Shown: positions 50,559-61,777, numbered from the stretch's first letter. The stretch: DNA of 64,000 bases from Artocarpus heterophyllus (GCA_025403435.1 CM046345.1:1426001-1490000); one strand, 5' to 3'. Notes: generated by a model from the letters alone, not told the origin. Program-made: numbers and translations.

Positions 50559-51342
50559 CACATCATTCTCATCTCAAGTAATTTTCCATAAGTAGCTACT
50601 TAATGTAGGATCCAAGTTTCACTTGGAAGTAAAGTGCTAGTTTGTGGGGGTGTTCTGTTGGCTTGGTTCATCAATTGTTTGATTGTTTAGATGCTTATGT
50701 TTGTGAGAGTCCCTATTGGGACTGGTTCAAAAATGGTGGATTATATGTAAAAATGAGTGTTTTGTTTTGTTTTTTTTTTTTTTTTTCAGACGCTTGGCAT
50801 ATGGTCTAGGTTATGCCAAGTAGAGAAGAACAAGAATTCAAGGGGAGGAAATATTACTTAATATTCATTATTAGTTATTCAAAGAATTCAAGGGGAGGAA
50901 ATATTACTTAATATTCATTATTAGTTATTCACATCCTAATCCTAGTCTAATTATAAGATCATAAACATAATTAAATTTTAATTCAAATCCTAGAAATCTC
51001 CATTGCATATAGTTAGTCAGCTTGGTGGAATCAATTTCGCCTTTACAACCAAAGATGTGATCCATTCTCAGCCGTCACAATTTGGTTAATAGGCAGCCAA
51101 TTCATGTGTTGTAAGGTTATACAATATGTGTGTGTGTGTATATATATATATATCATAAGAAACGTGGAACTCAACAAAGTAGCTAGGTTTAAGTTAAAAC
51201 AATTTTTAAGTAGAAAACTTGCATCAAGCGAAAAAAGCAACGGACTTTTTTTCCCCTGTTCCAAATAAAATAATGCTGTAAATGCATAATTGTCGATTAG
51301 TAAAATAAAAGTTTCTAAACATTAAGTGTTACGTCTGAAACA
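50559..51342. other. GPDH 3' flank
   Basis: 3' UTR-like sequence, then a 50-bp tandem duplication (50831-50930) and a TG/TA microsatellite (51127-51153). Near 51029-51065 the sequence TTTCGCCTTTACAACCAAAG matches, with two changes, the last exon of the second F-box gene (TTTCGCCTTTGCAACCAAGG at 53977), so a relic of the FBD-region exon of the first F-box gene lies here. Confidence 0.6.
50831..50930. repeat. 50-bp tandem duplication
   Basis: Two copies of a 50-base unit (AAGAATTCAAGGGGAGGAAA...) with one mismatch at the first base. Confidence 0.95.
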
Positions 51343-52128
51343 TTATCCGAGTTGGAGACGCCTGACAAACAATTCATGATCAGAAAGCTTAACCACATAA
51401 CTTTCTCCAAGCCAATCCGACCACTTAACCATAGTCCGAGACATGTTGCCAACAACTAAACGATCGGTGCCTTTGCCGAGATATTTCAACAATCGAAGAT
51501 GCTCAACATTGGTGTTATTCTGAATGAAATCGACAATGTACTCGACCCACAAATCCGCCCATTCAAGCACAGGGCTACCACATATCAGAAGTTGAAGAAC
51601 ATCTGGAGCCGAAGTTACCTCAGTGAGATCAAGGATCCTCAAATTTCCGAAACCTTTGAATGTCGCCGTGGGATCAGGTCTCAACGAGCAATGACTCAGC
51701 TTCAACCTGGTCAAGTTTTGGAAAGAAAACACGCGAGAAGGCAACGTGTAGAGTTCGCAGCGGGTGTCAAACGTGAGAGACAACTCCTTGATGTGACGGC
51801 TTCTCGATAGATGACGGATCCACCTGTCCATGTCGTGATCGGGAGGACTTTTGTCGATATAGTGAAGATTGAAGTTGTGTATTGGTCCAACGTGTTGCCA
51901 GAGGACATGATCAACTATAGGCTTAAGCTCCTCTTCGACGGTGTACTGGAATTGTACACGCGGAAAACTGAAAGCAATAGATGGAGTGGTGGTCCATTTA
52001 CGCCTCCATTTTCTTGACAAAAGACTTGTTCTCACGGCATCTCTGGTTGATAAACGAGACAAAATGTCTTCTACGATATGATCTGGTAATTCACTAATTT
52101 TGTCTATTTTTCTCTTCATATCTGACAA
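51343..52128 (-). CDS. F-box/LRR protein, C-terminally truncated
   Basis: Single open frame of 261 residues on the minus strand. The F-box is at about 10-50 (ISELPDHIVEDILSRLSTRD then LLSRKWRRKW), followed by the FHVGPIHNF-type segment common in F-box/FBD/LRR proteins (At1g13570-like) and leucine-rich stretches (SRHIKELSLTF, LPSRVFSFQNLTRLKLSHCS, FGNLRILDLTE, PDVLQLLICGSPVLEWADL). F-box proteins supply substrate recognition to SCF ubiquitin ligases. Family members usually run to about 400 residues with a C-terminal FBD region; this one stops after about 260, and a relic of the missing exon sits near 51030-51065. It is closely related to the split gene at 53829-62206. It could be a short functional protein or a recently truncated gene. 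Confidence 0.75.
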   Translation of the reverse strand: MSDMKRKIDKISELPDHIVEDILSRLSTRDAVRTSLLSRKWRRKWTTTPSIAFSFPRVQFQYTVEEELKPIVDHVLWQHVGPIHNFNLHYIDKSPPDHDMDRWIRHLSRSRHIKELSLTFDTRCELYTLPSRVFSFQNLTRLKLSHCSLRPDPTATFKGFGNLRILDLTEVTSAPDVLQLLICGSPVLEWADLWVEYIVDFIQNNTNVEHLRLLKYLGKGTDRLVVGNMSRTMVKWSDWLGESYVVKLSDHELFVRRLQLG

Positions 52129-53828
52129 GGATTTGTAGCAAGAACAAAGAAAAAGAAGTCAACAAACTGTGAATAAATGAATAAAAGAAACAATCTGTTT
52201 TTTATTTTTATTTTTTTTAATTTTATTATGACTGTTGTAGCAGAGAGATTTCAGCAACTTGGAATTTAAAAGTTGGATTGAGGATTCACATTTGAAATAC
52301 GAAAAAAACAGCTATCTCTTATTTTCATTATCTTGTGAAAAAATCGTGCAAAATCTAATTACATTTTTGTAAAGAATCTTTACTATTCTCTTTCTTTTCC
52401 CTCATAAAAGTTTCTAAATGCAAAATTTATTTAAATATATATTTAAGATAATACCACAAATTTTTCTGTTAAGTACATCATATATCATAATGTTTTAATT
52501 ATTTTAATTTTCTATTTTATTTGAATATATTTAAGATAATACCACAATTTTTTTTAAGTATATCATATATCTTAATGTTTTAGTTATTTTAGTGTTCTAT
52601 TTTATTTAAACTTTGCCTCGAGAGTAAAAATATTTTAAACTTAAAGCTTAAAATAAAGTAAAAATTAAGGGAATTTCTTCCATGAGAGACGCTATTTTTC
52701 CCTACAATGAGAACTTTTTTTGTCCATTGGATATAGATCTAACTGTAAAAAATAAACAAGCCCGCCTTAAATTTAATAAGCTAATGCACGCAATAATTAT
52801 AAAAAAACTCAAAAATGAAAAATTCTTAAAAAAAAAGTATGGCAGATCTGCCCCTTTCTCCGCCGATCACAATGGCAGCCCATGGATGTCGCGATTTTGT
52901 TGCAACCACCGTGTCGCAGGGGTGCATTCATGCCGTGGGTTGCGAGGCTCCCAATTTTATCATGACTTCATGATGATCTCCATTGCGACCCATGGTTCCG
53001 TCGTGATCTTGTTGCCAAGGCTGCGACCACCAAGGAAATTAGATTTTCTTATGAAATCTTCTTTTTTTAGCTTAGATTATGATATTATCATACCGATAAG
53101 TTCAAACAACGTATAAGCTTAGAGAAATGTTCCTTCGTGTCACAAGGGTCCATCATGGTTACAAGGATTATGTAGGTCTATTCGCGAACATTGTGGATCA
53201 TGACGAAAATTGCACCACTGTGGGTCGCAATGGACGCGACTATGTTTGCAACCGATAGTGGTTGCAAGCCACCATGGTCATGACTGTGTTCACAACCCAC
53301 GGTGGTCGCATTCCTGTTGCTACTTCACTTGCTGACGTGACGCCACCATAGAAGAGAGGGTCCTCCCCTACTTCCTGCTGTTGATCGTGCTTGCCTCCAA
53401 GTTGCTGTCGACACCATGGCCTGGCACCGTTGCCCTGCCTCCAAGTGCCATTGTATATTTTTTTTCCTTGAATTTTTGTTTTTCAATCGTTTTTATTTAA
53501 AATGTAAGGATTAGATAAAGTTGTGTGTATTTTTTTTATGAGTGTGATTTTGGACTACTGATTTTGAAGATCTCATGGTAGCAACTCTCAAAAATTAACC
53601 ACACAATATAAGTTCATCATTTTGTGGACTTTAATGTTTAAATTTAAAACTTGGATTAAAGTAGAATACAAGCTCGGTTCATTTGAAAGAAGAAAAGAAA
53701 AATACATACAGATGAAGAAAAAAAAGTATAGAAGATTCACGCAAAATTAAAAATTTTAGAATATACAACCCTAGAGTACTATTATTTCAGTTCAAAATTT
53801 TAGTCTGACACAACCACAGTATGCAAGG
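52129..53828. other. Intergenic region between F-box genes, with a GC-rich patch
   Basis: AT-rich up to 52840, including a near-duplicate phrase at 52435-52500 and 52525-52580 (TTAAGATAATACCACAA, ATCATATATC). From about 52845 to 53460 the DNA is much richer in G and C, with repeated GCGACC/GGTCGC and ACCATGG-type phrases. The ORF at 52682-53116 crosses this patch but has no recognisable domain. It may be a fragment of a retrotransposon leader. Confidence 0.45.
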
Positions 53829-54884
53829 TTATTTTACAATTATCTTTGCCCGTGCCAAGGAATGCTCAAAGCGCAACCACCGTTCCACGTTCGATTTAGA
53901 ACTAGGAGAAATTGTCCAAATGGTCATCGTCTCAAGCGCCGGTGACGTTGACAGCATGTAGATTACGAAACCGATTTCGCCTTTGCAACCAAGGATGTGA
54001 ATGAATAAAATGACACCAAAAAAAATGTCATTGGTTAGACTGCTTGGGACACCAAAGAAAGGCGTATTATTAAAGCTGTTAGACTCACCCACTCAATAAT
54101 TCTCAGTTCTTGTAGATTGGGGGCACTTTTTAGAAGGAAAAGAGCTGCTAAAATCTCGTCTTGATGGTAGAAGTTAACGGCCACGCAGAGATATCTGAGA
54201 TTATGTAACCGTGGATGCTCTATTGGTATACGGCCAAGAGCTAAAGATCCTAGAGAACAAAAAGAAATAATGTAGTACAATAAAGATGAGAAAGTGGCAG
54301 CTACTATTAACATGAAGGAATTAATAGTGTTATAACATCATTAGAAATTGAAACTATTAAAATTTTAAGAATTTGATCTGACTTTAAAGAGAGGTTTCAC
54401 AATGATGTGCCTTGAAAACTTTTATTTTTTTATTTTTATTTTTATTTCTTCCTTAGATTTTACATTTAAGTATAGATTATTTTCCTTGAAGTAAAAGGAA
54501 GCTTTATCTCTATACACGCATGGTTGAGTTGAAGCCTTTGGATATGTGACAGATGATCAAACATTGGCATCCAACACATCATTTGACGGCATCTGAAATC
54601 AGTAAAAGAAATAGAGACTACGGCTAAACGGGGAGTGCTCCGAAAAGTAATACAAGTACATTCGCCTGAAAATTCAAAGAATTGGAGATTCGGCGCATCG
54701 ACATTGATATTTCCAACATCGTAACGACAGCTGACAACCTCTCAAGCGCAGGGCAACTGGATATCAAGATTTCAAGCACATCTTGAGCCAAACTTACGTA
54801 ATGTAGACAAAGGATTTTCAAGTTCACGAAACCTTTAAATGTCGCCGGAGGTCTCATCAGCAAATAACTGCCTAACTCCAACTT
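53829..54884 (-). pseudogene. F-box/FBD/LRR gene, 3' part beyond the copia insertion
   Basis: Continuation of the gene whose 5' part is at 61783-62206. It resumes with TKLELGSYLLMRPPATFKGF at the edge of the retrotransposon, then LKILCLHYVSLAQDVLEILI. A one-base frameshift near 54725-54745 switches the frame, after which RYDVGNINVDAPNLQFFEFS and FDHLSHIQRLQLNHAC continue to about 54518. A spliced exon follows (54089-54249: LALGRIPIEHPRLHNLRYLC ... LQELRIIEW, donor GTGAGT). The last exon (start near 54010, stop at 53829) carries the FBD-like end, SPALETMTIW...SKSNVERWLRF. The gene is dead: split by 6.9 kb and frameshifted. Confidence 0.82.
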
Positions 54885-54889
54885 AGTCA
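54885..54889. other. Target-site duplication, left copy (AGTCA)
   Basis: AGTCA immediately precedes the first base (TGTTAG) of the left LTR; the same five bases follow the right LTR at 61778-61782. Five bases is the usual Ty1/copia target duplication. Confidence 0.95.
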
Positions 54890-55373
54890 TGTTAGAAAAT
54901 AATTTTTCATGTGGGCACACATGTGTAATTAAATGTGCTATTTAATGTTATCTTAAAGTAAAGCCTAAATTAAAGTGATATAATTAAGATAAAGTTACAA
55001 GGCTTTATTGGGTATTAAAAAATAATGTATGGGTTATATTTGTTAATATTATATGTGTAGATACCAATTTGTAATTTCCAGATTTTATGATGGGCGAAAC
55101 TGAAAAAACACTAAAATAACTAAAGCTATATATTTTGATTATGGTCCCCAATTCATACGTATCATTCATTCAGAAAGTTTTCAGAAATTCATACTTCTCT
55201 GAAATCCCATCTTCAGAAAAGAATTCAAGAAATACGTATTGAATTAGAAGGTAATAACCCCCATCAATCCAAGAACATGAATTCAGGTACGCTTCTGCAA
55301 TTTGGTATGATTCTTCTCAATAGTTTGACATGAACGATCCTGTAGAAATTTTGGTTCAATCCGGTTTATAACA
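54890..55373 (+). repeat. Left LTR
   Basis: 484 bp, TGTTAG...ATAACA. Same length as the right LTR with about 14 substitutions and no indel found by eye. Confidence 0.95.
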
Positions 55374-55374
55374 A

Positions 55375-55389
55375 GTGGCATCAGAGCCG
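55375..55389 (+). other. Primer-binding site (initiator tRNA-Met type)
   Basis: GTGGCATCAGAGCC directly after the left LTR is close to the usual copia TGGTATCAGAGC site, complementary to the 3' end of the initiator methionine tRNA, with one or two differences. Confidence 0.85.
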
Positions 55390-56811
55390 TTTCATGTTGA
55401 ATTATTGAGAAATTTTTCTCAAAAGTTTTGGTTGAATAAGGTTACGTTTGTGGATTCATTAATAAGGTTTGATTTGTTTAATATGGATTCATTAATATGG
55501 ACACTGTACGTATTGCTGTGCATGAATGAAGGCTGCCGTATATGCATTAAATTGTTGCTAAGGACTTTTGTTTTCTCTTTCCTTTCGGTCATAAATCAAC
55601 GCTGCCATTAATTGTTTTTTTTAAAAAAAGAATCGATGAAAACAGTGTTGCATATTCGATGAAATCGTTATGCATATGGGTTTAGTAACCCGTCGGACTA
55701 CCGGTGGCAAGCTCACTGCCACCGGCAAGGAAATTCAGCCGCGACCCTCAGGCGGTGCCGGAATGGAAGAGTCGCGGCCTCTAGCCTCTGCGAAGGAGAG
55801 AAAATGGCGGCCAAAAGCCGCTGTTAAGCCTGCGATGTTGGTCACGCCAAAGGGGAAAAGAAGGGCTGTTGTTCTTGGGTTTTGCCGGCGGCTTGCTGCT
55901 CCGCCGCCGGCGCCGGCACTCTCTGGGTGCGACCGTCAAGTCGCGCCCGTTGGCAGATCGACGGGGGTGGATTTCGGCGGCAGCAGTTGCAACTGCCTGG
56001 GATCGCTTCCGGCAGTCGCGACCCTGGGCATGAGGAGAGTTCTGGGCTTCGGCCCAGAACTGGAAACTGGTTGCACGGGCCAAAGAGGCCCGTGACCAGT
56101 TGGACACCCAGGGCCTCAACCCCTGGGTGACCCGAGTTTAAAAAAAAAAAAAAAAGGAAAGAACCGCAGGGGGGGGCTAAATGTGGACCCGGGTTGGGTT
56201 AACCTGACCCGGTCCACAACCCAACCCGGTCCCCTTTGACCTTCTCCGGTCAACGGTCAACGTTGACTTTGACCGTTGACCGATCAAGTTGACTTTTTTT
56301 AAAAAAAAAATTTTGGGGTCAATTTTGGATGCAACTTTAAAATTCAAATTGTGTTTTTAGATAATTAATATTATCAAATTAATTAATTGAACCAATAAGC
56401 TGTTAAAGTAGCCTCTTTTGTGGATGTTAATTAATTTGTGATATTAAGATGGTTGTATGAATTTAATTCATGTGAATATTAATCGGCCCAAAGAAAGTTT
56501 AATATTTGGCCGAATTAAATTCATACCTGTGGTGATAAATATGTAACAATTATATGGTTATTTTTGGCATATAAATAATAAGTAGATCCAAAGATTAGCT
56601 TATTATTTGATATGATTTATTGTTAATATTTGATCACTACACCAAGAATACCGCTTATAAGTTAATATTTCTGTCCAAAGACTAAATATTAATGTTGTTA
56701 CAGATTTCTTGTGATGGGATTAATCATTGTTTGAATTTTATTGGTTGTTTTATGTGACCTCTTATGTGATTATGTGATTTTGTTCTCTATTCAGCTGTAG
56801 CATCATCTTCC
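55390..56811 (+). other. Retrotransposon leader, with GC-rich block
   Basis: A 1.4-kb stretch between the primer-binding site and gag. 55680-56220 is strongly GC-rich (GCCGGCGGC-type phrases) and holds an ORF (55670-56095, Pro/Gly/Arg-rich) with a counterpart on the other strand. Neither resembles a protein family, so I treat them as composition artefacts. The remainder (56330-56800) is AT-rich. Confidence 0.6.
56236..56293. promoter_or_regulatory. Cluster of W-box cores (TTGAC/GTCAA)
   Basis: Seven TTGAC cores on both strands in 58 bp, most as TTGACC or GGTCAA, some paired as GGTCAACGGTCAACG. WRKY factors bind TTGAC[C/T]. Dense W-boxes in a retrotransposon leader could act as an internal enhancer or reflect decay of an older repeat. 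Function is inferred from motif density only. Confidence 0.5.
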
Positions 56812-57469
56812 ATGATATCTGCAAATGTTAATTCCATTCCTATGTTGAATGGGACTAACTTCAAGGACTGGAAAGAGAATGTGTTGATCGTTCTCGGTTG
56901 CCTTGATCTGGACTTGGCCATAAAGGTTGAACGTCCCACTATTATAGATTCTAGTTCCACTGAGGATAAAAAGGAACTTGAAAGATGGGATCGTTCTAAC
57001 AGAATGAGTCTGATGATCATTAAGAGAGGCATTCCAGAAGTTTTTAGGGGCACTGTGCCTGATGAGGTCACAACAGCCAAGGGTTTCTTTGAGGCCATTG
57101 TGAAATGCTTTGCAAAGAATGATAAGGCTGAAACAAGCACGTTTTTGACGAGCCTGATTTCAATGAGGTACAAAGCAAAAGGAAACATAAGGGAGTACAT
57201 TATGGAAATGTCTCATCTGGCTTCAAGATTAAAGACACTAGATCTAGAAATTTCTGAGGATCTTCTAGTGCATCTTGTCTTGATTTCTCTTCCTGCACAA
57301 TTCAGCCAATTTAAGATCAGTTACAACTGCCAAAAAGAGAAATGGACTCTTAATGAGTTAATTTCTTATTGTGTGCAAGAGGAAGAAAGACTGAAGCAAG
57401 AGAAGACTGAAAGTGCTCACTTGGCTAGCACCTCTAAGGACAAAAAAGAAGAAAAGAAAGAAAAGTAAT
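56812..57469 (+). pseudogene. copia gag (first frame)
   Basis: Starts MISANVNSIPMLNGTNFKDW, the typical start of a copia capsid domain (UBN2/DUF4219 type), and continues with TTAKGFFEAI, FLTSLISMRYKAKGNIREYI and LILISLPAQF-like text. The frame stops at about 57467 in a Lys/Glu-rich stretch, before the zinc knuckle, which lies in another frame. Gag packages the element RNA into virus-like particles. Confidence 0.9.
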
Positions 57470-58048
57470 GAAGCTGCTAAAGGTCCAGCACAAAAGAAAC
57501 AAGATAAGGATAAAAATGATGGAAATGTTGCTTGTTTCTTTTGTGGTAAACCTGGACACATGAAGAAGGTCTGCACCAAGTATCATGCTTGGCGTGCAAA
57601 GAAAGGTATGCTTCTCAATTTGGTTTGTTCTGAGGTTAATTTAACTTCAGTGCCAAGACACACTTGGTGGATTGATTCAGGTGCCACTACTCATATAAGT
57701 GTGTCTATGCAGGGTTGCTTGAGCTACCGAAAGCCAATTGATGCTGAAAGATTCATCTATGTGGGAGATGGCAAATCGGTAGAAGTTGAAGCAATAGGGC
57801 ATTTTAGGTTATTATTAAGTTCTGGTTATTATTTGGATTTGAAAGACACTTTTATTGTACCGTCGTTTAGGCGGAATTTAATTTCTATTTCTGCTTTGGA
57901 CAAATCTGGATACTGTTGTTCATTTGGAAATAGTCAGTTTAGTCTTTCTTTAAATTCAAATGTTGTTGGTACCGGTTCTTTATCATTTCAAGATAACCTA
58001 TATTTGCTTGATACAGTTGCTTCTTATAATGAAACCTTGCATGTTTAG
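57470..58048 (+). pseudogene. copia zinc knuckle and protease segment (second frame)
   Basis: Carries the CCHC zinc knuckle CFFCGKPGHMKKVC and, after about 40 residues, the aspartic protease active site WWIDSGATTHIS, then a FIVPSFRRNLISI-type GAG-pre-integrase boundary. Ends at a TAG at 58046-58048, and the integrase continues in a third frame. Confidence 0.9.
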
Positions 58049-60005
58049 TTCTCGTGGCATAAAACGTAAATTAACCGATGAGAATTCCACTATATTATGG
58101 CATAAGCGATTAGGACATATTTCAAGGAAAAGGATGGAAAGGCTTGTGTCAGATGGAATTCTTAATTCCTTTGATTGTACAAATTTTGAAACATGTGTTA
58201 ATTGTATAAAAGGGAAACAAACAAACAAAAGGGGATTGGGTGCCAATAGAGCTACAGATGTCTTAGAATTGATACATACGGATATTTGTGGACCATTTCC
58301 TGTGGCTTCATGGAATGGTCAACAATATTTTGTATCGTTCATAGACGATTACTCCCGGTATGGCTACCTATATCTCATACATGAGAAGTCACAGACTTTG
58401 AACGTGTTCAAGTCATACAAGGCTGAGGTTGAACTTCAACTCAGCAAAAGAATTAAGGTCGTTAGATCTGATCGTGGTGGTGAATACTATGGCAGATATG
58501 ACGGATCAGGTGAACAACGTCCAGGACCTTTTGCTAAATTCCTAGAGGAATGCGGGATAGTCCCTCAATATACCATGCCAGGTTCACCTAGCATGAATGG
58601 TGTAGCTGAGAGACGAAACCGGACACTTAAGGACATGGTGAGGAGTATGATTTGTCATTCCACCTTACTTGAATCCCTCTGGGGTGAAGCACTCAAAACT
58701 GCAGCTTACATTCTCAACAGAGTACCAACAAAAGCAGCAGCCAAAACACCTTATGAGCTTTGGACTAGCAAAAGGCCTAGTCTTAAGCATTTACATACTT
58801 GGGGTTGTCCAGCTGAGGCAAGGCCTTATAGGCCTAATGAAAAGAAATTAGACCCCAAGACAGTGAGCTGCTATTTTATTGGTTACCCTGAACGGTCAAG
58901 GGGTTACAAATTTTATGATCCCACTACTAAGGCTATTTTTGAGACAGGAATTGCAACATTCTTTGAGGATGTTGAGTTTGGGGGGAGAAATAAGGTTAGA
59001 GACTTTGTCTTTGAGGATGAATTTGATCCTGTTCCTTTTGTACAAGAGGGATTGGTTCCGATTCCCACAATTGCTTTTGATAATGTTCAGGCTTCTATCC
59101 CTGACGTTGATCAAATTGCATGTCAAGAACAACCAGACATAGTCATTCAACCCCTTCAGGTACAAACTCAACAACCTCAAGAACCAGAACCTCAGGAACT
59201 TGTGTCATTAAGGAGATCCACTAGAGAGAGGAGAAGTGCTATTCCGAATGATTACATAGTATTTCTCCAAGAACATGAGGAAAGTGTTGGATTGATGGAT
59301 GATGATCCGATCAATGTTCGTCAAGCCATGCATAGTTCTAACTCTCAAAAGTGGATGGATGCCATGAAGGATGAGATAAAGTCTATGAAGGACAATGACG
59401 TTTGGGATCTCGTTCCATTGCTTGAAGGTGTGAAGCCCATTGGTTGTAAATTGATATTTAAAACCAAGAGGGATTCGAAGGGTGATGTAGAGCAATATAA
59501 AGCTCGTCTTGTTGCTAAGGGCTTTACTCAAAAGGAAGGCGTTGATTATAAAGAGACTTTCTCTCCGGTTTCAATGAAAGACTCTTTTAGGACAATTATG
59601 GCACTTGTAGCGCATTTTGATCTTGAGCTACTTCAGATGGATGTTAAGACGGCGTTTCTAAATGGTGACATTGATGAAACGATCTATATAGTGCAGCCAG
59701 AAAACTGTGAGTCGGGAGACCCAAAGAAGATGGTTTGCAAATTAAAGAAATCCATGTATGGGCTTAAGCAAGCTTCTCGTCAATGGTATTACAAATTTTA
59801 TCAAGTGATAGTCGCATTCGGTTTTGAGATGAACACTGTAGATGACTGTATCTACCATAAGTTCAGTGGGAGTAAGTGTATTCTCCTGGTATTGTATGTT
59901 GACGATATACTGCTTGCCACCAATGATATAGGCTTATTGCACGAAACCAAGAGATTTCTATCAAAGAAATTTGAAAAGATCTTGGTGACGCCTCTTTTGT
60001 GTTAG
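58040..60005 (+). pseudogene. copia integrase and reverse transcriptase segment (third frame)
   Basis: GAG-pre-integrase [14 protein letters not shown] with CVNCIKGKQ forms the zinc-binding HHCC domain. The integrase catalytic residues are in [21 protein letters not shown] and [14 protein letters not shown] (the D, D, E triad). The C-terminal integrase part has [16 protein letters not shown]. The reverse transcriptase starts at [20 protein letters not shown] and includes [15 protein letters not shown] and LYVDDILLA (catalytic YVDD). The frame ends at a stop at 60003-60005, and the RT C-terminus is in another frame. Confidence 0.93.
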
Positions 60006-60876
60006 GAATTAAAATACACCGAGATCGCTCTCGGAGTATACTTGGGTTATCACAAAAGAGCTATATCGAAAAGGTGCTTAAAAGATTTGGCATGCAGGAA
60101 TGTAAACCAGGAGATACCCCTGTGGCTAAAGGAGATAAATTCAGTTTAAGTCAGTGTCCTAAGAATGACCTTGAGGTTAAGGAAATGGAAAAGATCCCAT
60201 ATGCATCAGCTGTTGGGAGTCTAATGTATGCTCAAGTTTGTACTCGTCCAGATATAGCATACATTGTTGGATTGTTGGGCAGATATTTGAGTAACCCTGG
60301 AATGGATCATTGGAAAGCAGCCAAAGGGTTATGCGATATTTACAGAGAACAAAAGATCACATGCTTACATATAGAAGGTCAGACCAACTCGAGATCATTG
60401 GTTATTCAGATTTAGATTTTGCTAGATGTCAAGATAGTTTTCGATCCACTTCGGGCTATATTTTTTTGCTTGCTGGAGGAGCTATTTCTTGGAGGAGTGC
60501 TAAGCAGTCACTCATAGCTTCTTCCACTATAGAGGCAGAATTTATAGCATGTTATGAGGCATCCAATCATGGAATATGGCTGCGAAACTTTGTCACTAGG
60601 CTGTGGATTGTGAAAAGTATAGAAAGACCACTTAAGTTGTTTTGTGACAATAAATCTGCAGTCTTATATTCCAACAACAACAGGAGCTCTTCAAAGTCAA
60701 AACATATAGAGATTAAGTTTCTTGTTGTTAAAGAAAGAGTTCAGAGTGGTCAGGTGTCTATAGAGCATATTGGTACAAACTCCATGATAGCGGATCCGCT
60801 TACAAAAGGGCTTCCACCCAAGGTCTTTCATGAGCACATTGCTCACATGGGTGTTCAGTTATTTGATGATATGTAG
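59999..60876 (+). pseudogene. copia RT end and RNase H segments (two further frames)
   Basis: 59999-60415 continues the reverse transcriptase (LGLSQKSYIEKVLKRFGM, YASAVGSLMYAQVCTRPDIA). From 60310 another frame carries RNase H: GYSDLDFA, STSGYIFLL, AISWRSAKQSLIASSTIEAE, CDNKSAV, KHIEIKFL and DPLTKGLPP. The frame ends at a stop at 60874-60876. The two frameshifts (near 60000 and 60320) show this copy is defective. Confidence 0.9.
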
Positions 60877-61280
60877 TTTTAGTGGGAGTTTGTATTTGAA
60901 TGCTAATTTTCTTTATATATAGACATTGTGTGTTTGTATATGTTTTCTGCAGAAATAAAGAATACAGTTTATTTACACTCTGATTTTGGTACGATTTTGA
61001 TCTCATTCAGATATAAGGTAGGACCAGTTGGAAATAGACATGTTTATATCACATTGCATGTAATTTCCATGCTACACATCCATACTTGATCTATGTCAAT
61101 TGGTTATATCGATGTACGTAATCATTGATGGGTTTAGTCACGCTACATTTGTGACGAAGACCGCTTTGGTTCTATGTTAGTATGATCAATGGACGAGATT
61201 GTTCAGGAATACCTTTATGTGTGATAGCAAAGGTTGAGCTCACTAAAGTTAACACATTTTTGTAAAGATACATATGTGAC
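60877..61280 (+). other. Retrotransposon 3' untranslated region
   Basis: About 400 bp between the RNase H stop and the polypurine tract. No ORF. Includes a TATATATA stretch near 60914. Confidence 0.7.
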
Positions 61281-61282
61281 CC

Positions 61283-61293
61283 AAGTGGGAGAT
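61283..61293 (+). other. Polypurine tract
   Basis: AAGTGGGAGAT directly precedes the right LTR, as expected for the second-strand primer. Confidence 0.85.
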
Positions 61294-61777
61294 TGTTAGA
61301 AAATAATTTTTCATGTGGGCACACATATGTAATTAAATGTGTTATTTAATGCTATCTTAAAGTAAAGCCTAAATTAAAGTGATATAATTAAGATAAAGTT
61401 AAAAGGCTTTATTGGGTATTAAAAAATAATGTATGGGTTATATTTGTTAATATTATATGTGTAGATACCAATTTGTAATTTCTAGATTTTATGATGGGCG
61501 AAACTGAAAATACACTAAAATAACTAAAGTTATATATTTTGGTTATGGTCCCCAATTCATACGTATCATTCATTCAGAAAGTTTTCAGAAATTCCTACTT
61601 CTCTGAAATCCCATCTTCAGAAAAGAATTCAAGGAATACGTATTGAATTGGAAGGTAATAACCCACATCAATCCAAGAACATGAATTCAGGTACGCTTCC
61701 GCAATTTGGTATGATTCTTCTTAATAGTTTGACATGAACGATCCTGTAGAAATTTTGGTTCAATCCGGTTTATAACA
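61294..61777 (+). repeat. Right LTR
   Basis: 484 bp, TGTTAG...ATAACA, directly followed by the right target duplication AGTCA. Confidence 0.95.

Larger units (their letters stand above)
54890..61777 (+). mobile_element. Full-length Ty1/copia LTR retrotransposon, 6,888 bp
   Basis: Complete structure: two 484-bp LTRs (54890-55373 and 61294-61777) starting TGTTAG and ending ATAACA, a 5-bp target duplication, a primer-binding site next to the left LTR, a polypurine tract before the right LTR, and coding regions in the order gag, protease, integrase, reverse transcriptase, RNase H, which defines the copia superfamily. By eye the LTRs differ at about 14 of 484 positions (about 97% identical). The coding region is broken into at least five frame segments, so the copy is not autonomous. 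It lies in the sense orientation relative to the plus strand and interrupts the minus-strand F-box gene. I do not assign a lineage. Confidence 0.97.

Noticed and set aside
55670..56119. Pro/Gly/Arg-rich ORF in the copia leader
   Set aside because: Open frames occur on both strands of a GC-rich block, with no family match. A composition artefact is more likely.
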